Positions 24,916-33,433 of a stretch of DNA of 64,000 bases are shown piece by piece. The notes beneath the pieces are model-generated. The model was not told the origin of the DNA. It did no database searches and worked only from the letters and a program-made list of their open reading frames with translations. The translations under genes were made by a program, and so were the position numbers. Numbering within the stretch: the stretch's first letter is position 1; each line of letters begins with the position of its first letter. The DNA lies in NCBI RefSeq assembly GCF_003258295.1, contig NZ_QKYN01000037.1, forward strand, positions 143,700 to 207,699, written 5' to 3'. The DNA is from Streptacidiphilus pinicola (GTDB lineage: Bacteria > Actinomycetota > Actinomycetes > Streptomycetales > Streptomycetaceae).

Positions 24916-26181
24916 ATGCCTGATTCCCGGCCCGATTCTCGGCCCGAGTCCCCTGCCCCGCTGCACCTGGCCGTCGCCCTGGAGGGCGCCGGCTGGCATC
25001 CCGCGGCCTGGCGCGAGCACGACGCGCGTCCCGCCGAGCTGTTCACCGCCCGCTACTGGGCCGACCTGGTCGCCGAGGCCGAGCGCGGCCTGCTCGACCT
25101 GGTCACCCTCGAGGACGCACTGAGCCTGCAGTCGGCCCACCCGTTCGAGCCGGACGAGCGCACCGACCAGGTGCGCGGCCGGCTCGACGCGGTCCTGGTC
25201 GCCGCCCGGATCGCGCCGCTGACCCGGCACATCGGTCTGGTGCCGACCGCGACCGTGACGCACACCGAGCCGTTCCATCTCTCCAAGGCCGTCGCCACCC
25301 TCGACTACGTGAGCAACGGCCGGGCAGGGCTCCGCGTCAAGGTCTCCGGGCGCGCCGACGAGGCCGCGCACTTCGGCCGCCGCCCGGCGCCGCGGCTGAG
25401 CGTCGAGGACTTCGACACGCCGTCAGGGCGGGCGGTGCTGGAGGAGCTCTTCGGCGAGGCCGAGGACTACGTCGAGGTGCTGCGACGGCTCTGGGACAGC
25501 TGGGAGGACGACGCGGAGATCCGCGACGTCGCCACCGGCCGGTTCATCGACCGCGACAAGCTGCACTACATCGACTTCGAGGGCAGCCGGTTCCGGGTGC
25601 GCGGGCCCTCGATCACGCCGCGCCCGCCGCAGGGCCAGCCGCTGGTCGCCGCGCTCGCGCACCGCAGCGAGCCCTACCGCCTGGTCGGGCGCGCGGCCGA
25701 CCTCGGGTTCGTCACCCCGCGCGACGCGGACGACGCGCGGCGGATCGTGGCCGAGATCCGCGAGGCCCAGGCGGCCGCGGGCCGCGCGGAGGAGACCGTG
25801 CACGTCTTCGGCGACCTGGTGGTCTTCCTCGACGAGGACCCGGGCGCCGCCGCCGACCGCAAGGCCCGCCTGGACACTCAGGGCGGCGCCGTCTGGGCCG
25901 GTGACGCGGCCGTCTTCACCGGGACGCCCGCCGAACTCGCCGACCTGCTGCAGGAATGGCAGCAGGCGGGGCTGACGGGCTTCCGGCTGCGGCCGGGCGC
26001 CCTGCCCTACGACCTGGAGCAGATCACCCGCGGCCTGGTGCCCGAACTGCAGCGCCGCGGGGCGTTCCGCACCGCCTACGAGGCCTCCACCCTGCGCGGA
26101 CTGCTCGGCCTGCCGCGACCCGCCAGCCGCTATGCCCCCGCCGTCCGTGACGCCAACCGCGCCGCCGGCGCCCTCGTCTGA
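24916..26181 (+). CDS. LLM-class flavin-dependent monooxygenase
   Basis: This is a 421-aa luciferase-like TIM-barrel protein. The barrel starts LHLAVALEGAGWHPAAWR, and the region LDLVTLEDALSLQSAHPF is characteristic of the NtaA/SnaA/DszA branch. The usual ending GAFRTAYEASTLRGLLGLP is present. Enzymes of this branch use FMNH2 and oxygen to break C-N or C-S bonds. It starts at ATG behind GGAAGCGG and is the first gene after the TALCP leader. Its substrate is probably a sulfur compound taken up by one of the neighbouring transporters. Confidence 0.85.
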   Translation: MPDSRPDSRPESPAPLHLAVALEGAGWHPAAWREHDARPAELFTARYWADLVAEAERGLLDLVTLEDALSLQSAHPFEPDERTDQVRGRLDAVLVAARIAPLTRHIGLVPTATVTHTEPFHLSKAVATLDYVSNGRAGLRVKVSGRADEAAHFGRRPAPRLSVEDFDTPSGRAVLEELFGEAEDYVEVLRRLWDSWEDDAEIRDVATGRFIDRDKLHYIDFEGSRFRVRGPSITPRPPQGQPLVAALAHRSEPYRLVGRAADLGFVTPRDADDARRIVAEIREAQAAAGRAEETVHVFGDLVVFLDEDPGAAADRKARLDTQGGAVWAGDAAVFTGTPAELADLLQEWQQAGLTGFRLRPGALPYDLEQITRGLVPELQRRGAFRTAYEASTLRGLLGLPRPASRYAPAVRDANRAAGALV

Positions 26182-26202
26182 GCCCGAAGGACCGACCGAG
26201 CG

Positions 26203-27570
26203 ATGAGCAAGCCCGTCAAGCAGATCCATCTCGCCGCGCACTTCCCCGGCGTCAACAACACCACCGTCTGGAGCGATCCGGCCGCCGGCAGCCAGATCGA
26301 CTTCCGCTCCTTCGTCCACCTCGCACAGACCGCCGAGCGCGCCAAGTTCGACTTCCTCTTCCTCGCCGAGGGGCTGCGGCTGCGCGAGCAGAACGGCCGG
26401 ATCTACGACCTCGACGTGGTGGGGCGGCCGGACACCTTCACCGTGCTCGCCGCCCTGGCCGCCGTCACCGACCGGCTGGGCCTGGCCGGGACCATCAACT
26501 CCACCTTCAACGAACCCTACGAGGTGGCACGGCAGTTCGCCTCGCTCGACCACCTCTCCGCCGGTCGCGCCGCGTGGAACGTGGTCACCTCCTGGGACGC
26601 GTTCACCGGCGAGAACTTCCGCCGCGGCGGCTTCCTCGCCCAGGAGGACCGCTACGAGCGCGCCCGGCAGTTCCTGACCGCGGCGTCGGAGCTGTTCGAC
26701 TCCTGGCGTGGCGACGAGATCGTCGCGGACAAGGAGAGCGGCGTCTTCCTGCGGGAGCCCAACCCGGGCCGGTTCGAGCACCACGTCAGCGAGTTCGACA
26801 TCTCCGGGCGGTTCGACGTGCCGCGCGGCCCGCAGGGACGGCCGGTGATCTTCCAGGCCGGGGACTCCGAGGCGGGCCGCGAGTTCGCCGCCTCGGCCGC
26901 CGACGCCATCTTCACCCGGCACGGCACCCTGGAGGCGGGCCGCGCCTTCTACACCGACGTCAAGGACCGCCTGGCCCGCTACGGCCGCACCCACGACGAG
27001 TTGAAGATCCTGCCCGGGGTCACCTTCGTCCTCGGCGACACCGACGCCGAGGCCCAGGAGAAGGCCGACCTGATCCGCCACCAGCAGGTCAGCGGCCAGA
27101 CCGCGATCAAGCTGCTGGAGCAGCTGTGGAACCGCGACCTCGGCGACCACGACCCCGACGGGCCGCTGCCGCGGCTCGACCCGCTCGTCGGCGAGCACAC
27201 CGTCGCGCAGGGCCGGGCATCGGTGCGGATGCACCGGGACCCGCTGGCCGTCGCCGCGCAGTGGCGCGCCCTGGCCGAGGCCAAGAACCTGTCGACCCGC
27301 GAGCTGATCATCGAGGTGACCGGGCGTCAGTCCTTCATCGGCACCCCGGCCCGGGTCGCCGAGACGATGAACGAGTTCGTGCAGACCGACGCGAGCGACG
27401 GGTTCATCCTCGCCCCGCACCTGACGCCGGGCGGTCTGGACGAGTTCGCCGACTCCGTCATCCCGCTGCTCCAGGAACGCGGCGTCTTCCGCACCGAGTA
27501 CCAGGGCACGACGCTCCGCGACCACCTGGGCCTCGGCGCTCCCCGCCCGCTGCGCGCCGCCGCGCACTGA
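26203..27570 (+). CDS. NtaA/SnaA/DszA-family FMN-dependent monooxygenase
   Basis: This 455-aa protein is the typical length for the NtaA/DszA/CmoJ group. Motifs are IHLAAHFPGVNNTTVW at the start, FDFLFLAEGLR, the SGRAAWNVVTSWDAF-type segment (here AGRAAWNVVTSWDAFTGENF), and RPVIFQAGDSEAGREFAA. The ending GVFRTEYQGTTLRDHLGL mirrors that of the preceding gene, so the two are paralogues. Bacillus CmoJ (YtnJ) of the same family works in S-alkylcysteine salvage. The gap to the previous gene is 21 bp and to the next 13 bp, so they form one operon. Confidence 0.9.
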   Translation: MSKPVKQIHLAAHFPGVNNTTVWSDPAAGSQIDFRSFVHLAQTAERAKFDFLFLAEGLRLREQNGRIYDLDVVGRPDTFTVLAALAAVTDRLGLAGTINSTFNEPYEVARQFASLDHLSAGRAAWNVVTSWDAFTGENFRRGGFLAQEDRYERARQFLTAASELFDSWRGDEIVADKESGVFLREPNPGRFEHHVSEFDISGRFDVPRGPQGRPVIFQAGDSEAGREFAASAADAIFTRHGTLEAGRAFYTDVKDRLARYGRTHDELKILPGVTFVLGDTDAEAQEKADLIRHQQVSGQTAIKLLEQLWNRDLGDHDPDGPLPRLDPLVGEHTVAQGRASVRMHRDPLAVAAQWRALAEAKNLSTRELIIEVTGRQSFIGTPARVAETMNEFVQTDASDGFILAPHLTPGGLDEFADSVIPLLQERGVFRTEYQGTTLRDHLGLGAPRPLRAAAH

Positions 27571-27583
27571 CGAAGGACCTGTG

Positions 27584-28756
27584 ATGGCCAACACCCCGCT
27601 CACCGTTCTCGACCTCGTCCCGGTCTCCTCCGGCTCCAACGCCGCGCAGGCGCTGCGCAACAGCATCGACCTGGCCCAGCACGCCGAGGACCTCGGCTAC
27701 GCGCGCTACTGGTTCGCCGAGCACCACCTCAACCCCGGTGTCGCGGGGACCTCCCCCGCCGTCGTCCTCGCGCTGACCGCCGCCGCGACCTCGACCATCC
27801 GGCTCGGGGCGGGCGCCGTCCAGATGGGCCACCGCACCGCGCTCGCCACGGTCGAGGAGTTCGGGCTGCTCGACGCGCTGCACCCGGGCCGCTTCGACCT
27901 CGGGCTCGGCCGCTCCGGCGGCCGGTCGGCGCCCGACGCCGTCCGCGAGCCGGCCCTGGTCGGCGCGACGACCGTCCCGGCACCCGTCGTCGACGGGCTC
28001 ACCCCGGGCGGTCAGGGGGTACCCCCGGCCGAAGGCTGGGGGAGGATACCCGCCCGCTTCTCCGTCGAGCACCTGCTGCGCCACCCGCGCTTCGCCCTGC
28101 ACCGGCGGCTGCTGCAGCTGCCGGGCGCCGAGTCCCAGCCCTACGACGAGCAGGTCGCCGACGTCCTGGCCCTGCTCGACGGCAGCTACACCACCGCGGA
28201 CGGCGTGGAGGCCCACGTGGTGCCCGGCGAGGGCGCGGACCTGCAGGTGTGGATCCTCGGCAGCAGCGCCGGGATCAGCGCCCAGGTGGCGGGCGCGCAC
28301 GGCCTGCGGTTCGCGGCGAACTACCACGTCAGCCCGGCGACCGTGCTGGAGGCCGTGGCGGGCTACCGGGCCGCCTTCACGCCCTCCGCCGAGCTGGACC
28401 GGCCCCATGTCAGCGTCTCCGCCGACGTGGTGGTCGCCGAGGACGAGGCCACCGCCCGCGAGCTGGCCACCGGCTACGGCCTGTGGGTGCGCAGCATCCG
28501 CAGTGGGGACGGCGCGATCGCGTTCCCCACCCCGGAGGAGGCCCGCGCGTACCGCTGGACCGACGCGGACCGGGCGCTGGTCGAGGACCGGACGCAGACG
28601 CAGTTCGTCGGCTCGCCGGCGCAGGTCGCCGACCAGTTGGAGACGCTCCGGGACGCCACCGGCGCGGACGAGCTGATCATCACCACGATCACGCACCGGC
28701 ACGAGGACCGGGTCGAGTCCCACGAGCTGCTGGCCGAGGAATGGGGACGGCGATGA
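27584..28756 (+). CDS. MsnO8-type LLM flavin-dependent oxidoreductase
   Basis: This 390-aa protein opens LTVLDLVPVSSGSNAAQALR with YWFAEHHLNPGVAG and ALHPGRFDLGLGRSGG, the signature of the group-1 luciferase family (MsnO8, YtmO/CmoO-like). A segment of about 15 residues (GGQGVPPAEGWGRIP) is encoded by a GC-rich palindromic repeat and is absent from the family as I know it. ATG 27584 is used; GAAGGA precedes it. The gene overlaps the flavin reductase start (ATGA). In Bacillus the CmoO homologue is part of the same pathway as CmoJ. Confidence 0.87.
   Translation: MANTPLTVLDLVPVSSGSNAAQALRNSIDLAQHAEDLGYARYWFAEHHLNPGVAGTSPAVVLALTAAATSTIRLGAGAVQMGHRTALATVEEFGLLDALHPGRFDLGLGRSGGRSAPDAVREPALVGATTVPAPVVDGLTPGGQGVPPAEGWGRIPARFSVEHLLRHPRFALHRRLLQLPGAESQPYDEQVADVLALLDGSYTTADGVEAHVVPGEGADLQVWILGSSAGISAQVAGAHGLRFAANYHVSPATVLEAVAGYRAAFTPSAELDRPHVSVSADVVVAEDEATARELATGYGLWVRSIRSGDGAIAFPTPEEARAYRWTDADRALVEDRTQTQFVGSPAQVADQLETLRDATGADELIITTITHRHEDRVESHELLAEEWGRR
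28015..28051. repeat. Palindromic GC repeat inserted in a coding sequence
   Basis: GGGGGTACCCCC (28015-28026) is a 12-bp palindrome. It runs into CCCCCGGCC GAA GGCTGGGGG, a nine-base stem with one wobble pair and a three-base loop, then GAGGATACCC. Elements built from GGGGGTACCCCC and a CCCCCAGCC/GGCTGGGGG hairpin are dispersed widely between genes in Streptomyces chromosomes. Here the copy is in frame inside the MsnO8-like gene. Confidence 0.7.
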
Positions 28757-29277
28757 CCGCGACGCACTCGGAGGCCCGCCCGCTCGGCGCGCAGGAGCTG
28801 CGGCACGCGTTCGGGGCGTTCCCGAGCGGGGTGACCGCCGTGGCGGCGCTGGCCGACGACGGCACCCCGATCGGCCTGGCGGCCAGCTCGTTCACCTCCG
28901 TCTCGCTGGACCCGCCGCTGCTGTCGGTCTGCGTCGCCCACAGCTCGACGACGTGGCCGCTGCTGCGCGACCGCGCCCGACTCGGCGTCAGCGTGCTCGG
29001 CGCACACCAGGAGCTCGCCTGCCGCCGGCTGGCCGCCCGCGACGGCGACCGCTTCGCGGGCCTCGACTGGCACGCCACCTGCGAGGGTGCGGTCCTCGTC
29101 GAGAGCGCGGCCGCCCGCTTCGACTGCTCGGTCGAACGCGTCGTCCCGGCGGGCGACCACGACATCGTGCTGCTGCGCATCCACGCCCTCGAGGCCGACC
29201 ACGCGGTCACGCCGCTGGTCTTCCACGCGAGCGGCTTCCACCGCATCGCCGTGCCCCAGCCGCCGGCGCAGACCTGA
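28753..29277 (+). CDS. Flavin reductase (FMN reductase domain)
   Basis: This 174-aa protein has the flavin reductase-like split-barrel. The pattern is LRHAFGAFPSGVTAVAAL, then GLAASSFTSVSLDPPLLSVCV, and a C-terminal GDHDIVLLRIHALE. It supplies FMNH2 from NAD(P)H to partner monooxygenases. Its ATG overlaps the stop of the MsnO8-like gene by four bases, so it is the dedicated reductase of this three-monooxygenase operon. It may also serve the SsuD-like enzyme. It converges on the DUF1684 gene across 49 bp. Confidence 0.92.
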   Translation: MTATHSEARPLGAQELRHAFGAFPSGVTAVAALADDGTPIGLAASSFTSVSLDPPLLSVCVAHSSTTWPLLRDRARLGVSVLGAHQELACRRLAARDGDRFAGLDWHATCEGAVLVESAAARFDCSVERVVPAGDHDIVLLRIHALEADHAVTPLVFHASGFHRIAVPQPPAQT

Positions 29278-29326
29278 CGGCCGGCCGACGGCTGGGGCGT
29301 GTGGGCCGTTCCCGGGCCGCGGTGGG

Positions 29327-30115
29327 TCAGTGGTGTGCGAGGAGGCGCCGCTCGCCCGCCCGGACCGGGAACGGCAGTTTGTTGCCCGCGGGCGGGAGCG
29401 GGCACAGGTAGTGGCCCGCGAAGGCCGAGGGCGGCAGCTGCGCGCGGTTGAAGTCGACGACCGTCCACCCCGCGCGGTCGGGCGCGAGAACCTCCACAAC
29501 GCGGAAGTCGTTCCGTTCCGCCGAGCGCGTGGCGTCGGACAGGCTCAGGCTCAGCACGCCGTCGGCCGCGCGCTGGACCGTCACGGTGGCGGCCGCGCCG
29601 CCGCGACGGAACGTCAGCGTCCCCGCGAAGACGGCCGGTCGGGTCCGGCCGTCGCTGTGTGCGAGCGGGACCGTGTGGTCCGAGGGGAAGGCCACGAAGC
29701 GCGCCGGCACGACCCAGCCGGGGTCGTAGGGGAACGCGTCGATACCGGCGAAGAGCGTGCGGGCGGGCGCCGCCGGGTCGAAGACCCGGACGGCGTACCC
29801 GTCCGTGCGCGTGATCAGCTCCAGCCGGCGACCGCCGTGGGTGACGCGTGGCGCGGCCGTCCCGCCGTCGGGACAGAGCCGGACGGTGCCGTCCAGTGGG
29901 GTGTCGTCCACCGAGACCCCGTCGTGCCGCGCGGCGGTCAGCCGGACGTTCCCGGCCGGCCGGTCGACCAGCCAGTGCCCCGGCAGTTCTCGGCCCGCGC
30001 GCCGCGGCGCGTCGAGCCAGTGCGTGCCGGTCAGCGACAGCGGCCCGTAGGGCGCGCGGGCGCTGACGACCCGCTCGTCCCGCCAGGACTTCCATGCCTC
30101 GACTGCGGACTCCAT
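29327..30115 (-). CDS. DUF1684 family protein
   Basis: This is a 262-aa protein. The DUF1684 hallmarks are the opening W..WR (WKSWRDERVVSARAPYGPLSLTGTHWL) seen here in parts, the segment WTVVDFNRAQLPPSAF, and the ending CPLPPAGNKLPFPVRAGE. No enzymatic activity is established for the family to my knowledge. It sits 54 bp after the second amino-acid binding-protein gene in the same direction. It is probably the last gene of that sulfur-transporter operon, which suggests a role in handling the imported compound. Confidence 0.85.
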   Translation of the reverse strand: MESAVEAWKSWRDERVVSARAPYGPLSLTGTHWLDAPRRAGRELPGHWLVDRPAGNVRLTAARHDGVSVDDTPLDGTVRLCPDGGTAAPRVTHGGRRLELITRTDGYAVRVFDPAAPARTLFAGIDAFPYDPGWVVPARFVAFPSDHTVPLAHSDGRTRPAVFAGTLTFRRGGAAATVTVQRAADGVLSLSLSDATRSAERNDFRVVEVLAPDRAGWTVVDFNRAQLPPSAFAGHYLCPLPPAGNKLPFPVRAGERRLLAHH

Positions 30116-30169
30116 AGCTCCTCCTCGGGGTGATCACTCGACACGTCGTCGCCTCAGAACCTCGCCGCC

Positions 30170-31159
30170 TCAGAACGTCGCCGTCGGGTTGACGACCGAG
30201 CGGCTGACCCGGGTCTCCGGAACGCTCCACTTGGCGAAGATCCGCGCGTAGTCGCCGGTGGCGACGAGCTTGTTGACGGCGTCGCTGAGCGCCTTGGCCA
30301 GCCGCGAGCCCTTGGCGGTGACGAAACCGACGGGGGTGCTGCTGATCTGGCCCAGGTAGGTGGTGCCGGGCAGGTGCAGCGCGTCGTACTTCAGGGCCAG
30401 GGTCGGGCCGAAGTAGATGTCGATCTTCCCGTTGGCGAGTCCGAGGAAGATCGGCGCGGTGTCGGCGAAGTACTGGACGCGGTACGGGCTCTTGCCGACC
30501 GCCGCGCACCGGGCGGCACCCGCGGTGAGGATCTGCTGGAAGGTCGAGCCGGGGGTGGTGGCGACCGTGTGACCGCAGAGGTCGGTCAGCGAGGTCACCT
30601 TGTCCAGTCCGATCCCCTGCGCGCCCAGGAAGGACTGCCCGTCGTTGAGGTAGGTGGCGAAGTCGACCACCTGCTCGCGGGCCTTGGTCACGCCGAAGTT
30701 GTCCTGCCCGACGTCGAACCTGCCGTTCTGCACGCCGGGAATGACGGTGGGAAAGGTGCCGTACTGGACGTCCCACCGGACGCCGAGCACCTTCGCGACC
30801 GCGTTGCGCAGGTCGACGTCGAGGCCGACCGTGGTGCCGTCCGGCGCCTGACCGGCGTGCGGCAGGGCGGACGTGCCGATCGCGGGGCTGGTGCCGAGCA
30901 GCAGGGTGCCGCGGGTGCGGACGGCCTGCGGCAGCTCGGCCCGCACGGCCGGGTCGACCGTGACCTGGGAAACGACGTCCTGGGTCGGGATCTTCGCGGT
31001 GGCGGCACCGGCGGCGACCGCCTCCCCGGGGTGGGTGCCGGTCGTGGACGTGTCGGAGCCGCAGGCGCTGAGCAGGGCGAGGGCGAGCGCGGCGACGGAC
31101 GCGACGGCGGTGGTGCGGGAGCGGCGCGAGGAGTGCGCGGGGTGCGCGTGGGTCGTCAC
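30170..31159 (-). CDS. Amino-acid ABC substrate-binding lipoprotein (second system)
   Basis: This 329-aa family-3 solute-binding protein has a signal peptide (RRSRTTAVASVAALALALL) and lipobox LSAC with Cys near residue 33. The ligand domain includes GTLLLGTSPAIGTSALPHAG and FDVGQDNFGVTKAREQVVDF. It resembles the first binding protein in layout but is clearly divergent, so the two systems probably take different substrates. GTG 31159 begins the signal peptide. Two extra Cys (TDLCGHTV and AARCAAVG) may form a disulfide in the second lobe. A 17-bp tandem duplication spans the stop codon. Confidence 0.88.
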   Translation of the reverse strand: MTTHAHPAHSSRRSRTTAVASVAALALALLSACGSDTSTTGTHPGEAVAAGAATAKIPTQDVVSQVTVDPAVRAELPQAVRTRGTLLLGTSPAIGTSALPHAGQAPDGTTVGLDVDLRNAVAKVLGVRWDVQYGTFPTVIPGVQNGRFDVGQDNFGVTKAREQVVDFATYLNDGQSFLGAQGIGLDKVTSLTDLCGHTVATTPGSTFQQILTAGAARCAAVGKSPYRVQYFADTAPIFLGLANGKIDIYFGPTLALKYDALHLPGTTYLGQISSTPVGFVTAKGSRLAKALSDAVNKLVATGDYARIFAKWSVPETRVSRSVVNPTATF

Positions 31160-31212
31160 GGGAGAGCCTTTCGTGCGTGTGGAGCGGCGACGTTGAGAGG
31201 AAGTCGTGGGTG

Positions 31213-32001
31213 TCACAGGACCGCGGCGAGGAAGGCGCGGGAGCGCTCGTGGCGGGGATCCGTCAGCACCCGCTCGGGTGCGCCGGATTCGACGATCCGG
31301 CCGCCGTCGAGGAAGACCACGGTGTCGGCGACCTCGCGGGCGAAGGCGATCTCGTGGGTGACCACCAGCATGGTCATCCCGCTGCGGGCCAGGTCCTTCA
31401 TCACGGCCAGCACCTCGCCGACCAGTTCGGGGTCGAGCGCGCTGGTGGGCTCGTCGAAGAGGAGCAGCTGCGGCTCCATGGCCAGGGCCCGCGCGATGGC
31501 GACGCGCTGCTGCTGTCCGCCGGACAGCTGCCGCGGGAACGCGTCCTCGCGCCCGGCCAGTCCGACGCGCTCCAGCAGGTCCCTGGCCCGCGCCGCCGCC
31601 TGCCGGCGCGGGACGCCGCGCACCGCGACGGGTGCCTCGACGAGGTTGTCGAGCACGCTGAGATGCGGGAAGAGGTTGAACTGCTGGAACACCATGCCGA
31701 TCCCGGCCCGCTGCCGGGCGATCGTGCGCGGGCCCGACTCGTGCAGCCGGCCGCCGTGGTAGCGGTGGCCGACCAGCTCGCCGCCCACCTCGACGACTCC
31801 GGCATCGGGCCGTTCCAGGTGGTTGACGGTCCGCAGCAGCGTCGACTTGCCCGACCCGGACGGCCCGAGCAGCACCGCGACCTCGCCCTGGTGCACGTCG
31901 AGGTCGACGCCGTCCAGGACCACTTGCCCGCCGAAGCTCTTGCGCAGGCCTCTGATCCGCACCAGCGGCCGCGACGTCACCTGCGCCGGCGCGCCCGTCA
32001 T
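31213..32001 (-). CDS. Amino-acid ABC transporter ATPase (second system)
   Basis: This 262-aa ATPase has Walker [11 protein letters not shown]-loop [16 protein letters not shown], signature [17 protein letters not shown], Walker [20 protein letters not shown] and the switch [14 protein letters not shown]. It is a close paralogue of the ATPase at 22314-23138. Its ATG overlaps the permease stop by four bases. Confidence 0.92.
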   Translation of the reverse strand: MTGAPAQVTSRPLVRIRGLRKSFGGQVVLDGVDLDVHQGEVAVLLGPSGSGKSTLLRTVNHLERPDAGVVEVGGELVGHRYHGGRLHESGPRTIARQRAGIGMVFQQFNLFPHLSVLDNLVEAPVAVRGVPRRQAAARARDLLERVGLAGREDAFPRQLSGGQQQRVAIARALAMEPQLLLFDEPTSALDPELVGEVLAVMKDLARSGMTMLVVTHEIAFAREVADTVVFLDGGRIVESGAPERVLTDPRHERSRAFLAAVL

Positions 32002-32978
32002 GACAGCCCCGCCAGCAGGGGCGCGTTGCCGCGCAGGATGCGTCGGAAGCTCGTCGCCGTCCGCTGGTCCCGCCCGCGGGCGAAGCGGCGTTCGACGAGG
32101 AACTGACCCGCCGACAGCAGCGTGGTGAGCACGACGTACCAGAGCGTCGCGACCAGGAGCAGCGGGATGACCAGGAAGTTCTGGTTGTAGATCAGCTGTG
32201 CGGAGTAGAGCAGGTCCTGCACCGCGATCACACTCACGATGGAGGTGGCCTTGAGCATGCCGATCAGCAGGTTGCCCGAGGCGGGCACGATCGCCGGCAT
32301 CGCCTGCGGGAGCACGATCCTGCGGAAGATCCGGGTCCGCCCGAGGCCCAGCGCCTGGGCGGCCTCGGTCTGCCCGCGCTCCACGGAGAGCAGGCCGCCG
32401 CGGACGATCTCGGAGGAGAAGGCGGCGACGTCCAGGCTCAGCCCCACGTAGGCGGCGAGCACCCCGCTGAACAGGTGCGCCGTGCGTACGGTGACGAACT
32501 CGTGGCCGAACGGGATGCCGAGCGACAACCGCGGGTAGAGCGAGGCGAGTTCGTACCAGAAGAGCAGCTGCACCAGCGGCGGGACCGAACGCAGCAGCCA
32601 GACGAACCCGAAGCCGAGCGGCGCGAGGACCGGGTTGCCCGACAGCCGCATCGCGGCGACGCCGATCCCGAGCAGGTAGCCGGTGGCCATCACCGCGGCC
32701 GTGAGCCAGAGGGTCAGCTCCAGCCCGCGCAGGATCGAGCCGTCGAGGAGGTAGGCGCCCACGGTGCCCCACTGGAAGCGGGGGTTGGTCACGACGGTGT
32801 GGACCAGCATCGCGGCGAGCACGAGCAGGACCAGGGCCGAGATCCACCGCCCGGGCCGGCGCGGCGCGACGCGGGGCGCGGCGAGCAGATCCTCCAGGCG
32901 GTGCAGGGGCGGTGGTGGTTCAGGCGCGGGCGCGAGCGCGGCGGCGCGTGGGCGTGCGGACGTGTCGGAGCTGCTCAT
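31998..32978 (-). CDS. Amino-acid ABC transporter permease (second system)
   Basis: This 326-aa permease has a 45-residue Pro/Ala-rich cytosolic N-terminus and about six helices. The class motif is [17 protein letters not shown] and the coupling loop is [20 protein letters not shown]. It is paralogous to the permease at 23135-24151 and also follows a SALCP leader, here by 103 bp. The Shine-Dalgarno sequence is weak. ATG 32978 is chosen from the start of the cytosolic tail. Confidence 0.9.
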   Translation of the reverse strand: MSSSDTSARPRAAALAPAPEPPPPLHRLEDLLAAPRVAPRRPGRWISALVLLVLAAMLVHTVVTNPRFQWGTVGAYLLDGSILRGLELTLWLTAAVMATGYLLGIGVAAMRLSGNPVLAPLGFGFVWLLRSVPPLVQLLFWYELASLYPRLSLGIPFGHEFVTVRTAHLFSGVLAAYVGLSLDVAAFSSEIVRGGLLSVERGQTEAAQALGLGRTRIFRRIVLPQAMPAIVPASGNLLIGMLKATSIVSVIAVQDLLYSAQLIYNQNFLVIPLLLVATLWYVVLTTLLSAGQFLVERRFARGRDQRTATSFRRILRGNAPLLAGLS

Positions 32979-33081
32979 GGGTGTCCGTCCCGGGAGGGCA
33001 CGCCGACCGACACCGCCGGGCCGCCGGCGGCGGCTGCTCAGCGGTGCGGAGGGAACGTGCGGGCGACTGCGGGCGAGTTCG

Positions 33082-33228
33082 TCAGACGAGTGCCGAGTCG
33101 CCGGGACACAGCGCGCTGCTGACACGCAGCAGGTCGACGTGACGACGGGTCACGCTGTCCAGGGAGACGAAGGAGGCCAGGTGGGTCCGCGGCGCGCTCC
33201 CGTGGTCGTTGCACTGCGCTCGCACCAT
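33082..33228 (-). CDS. SALCP-type leader peptide (third copy)
   Basis: This 48-codon ORF contains TRRHVDLLRVSSALCPGDS and stops five residues later. The ATG at 33228 has GAGGTGA just upstream, a strong ribosome-binding site. A Cys also occurs at position 6 (MVRAQC). The peptide precedes the second amino-acid ABC transporter. GC-rich stems such as CCGCCGGCGG (33021-33030) lie in the 103-bp spacer. Three related leaders in 9 kb tie all these genes to the same sulfur-status control. Confidence 0.85.
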   Translation of the reverse strand: MVRAQCNDHGSAPRTHLASFVSLDSVTRRHVDLLRVSSALCPGDSALV

Positions 33229-33433
33229 GCGGATCACCTCGCAGTCCTCAGGGGCCACGTGGGCCTCGCGCTTACAGAACGGCTCCGTCCTGTCCGGTCG
33301 TCACCTGGAGCACCCCACCGCGACGGAGGGTTGCCGGCCAGCAAGCCAGGGCTTGTCGCTGACACTCTTGACCAAGACCAAAGTTAACCTGCCGACACCG
33401 CTCGGCGCTAGACCGCGCCCCACTGGAGGTCGG

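Noticed and set aside
25423..27666. Minus-strand ORF of 747 codons opposite the monooxygenase operon
   Set aside because: It has no recognisable motif and lies exactly opposite two LLM monooxygenase genes with full family signatures and ribosome-binding sites.
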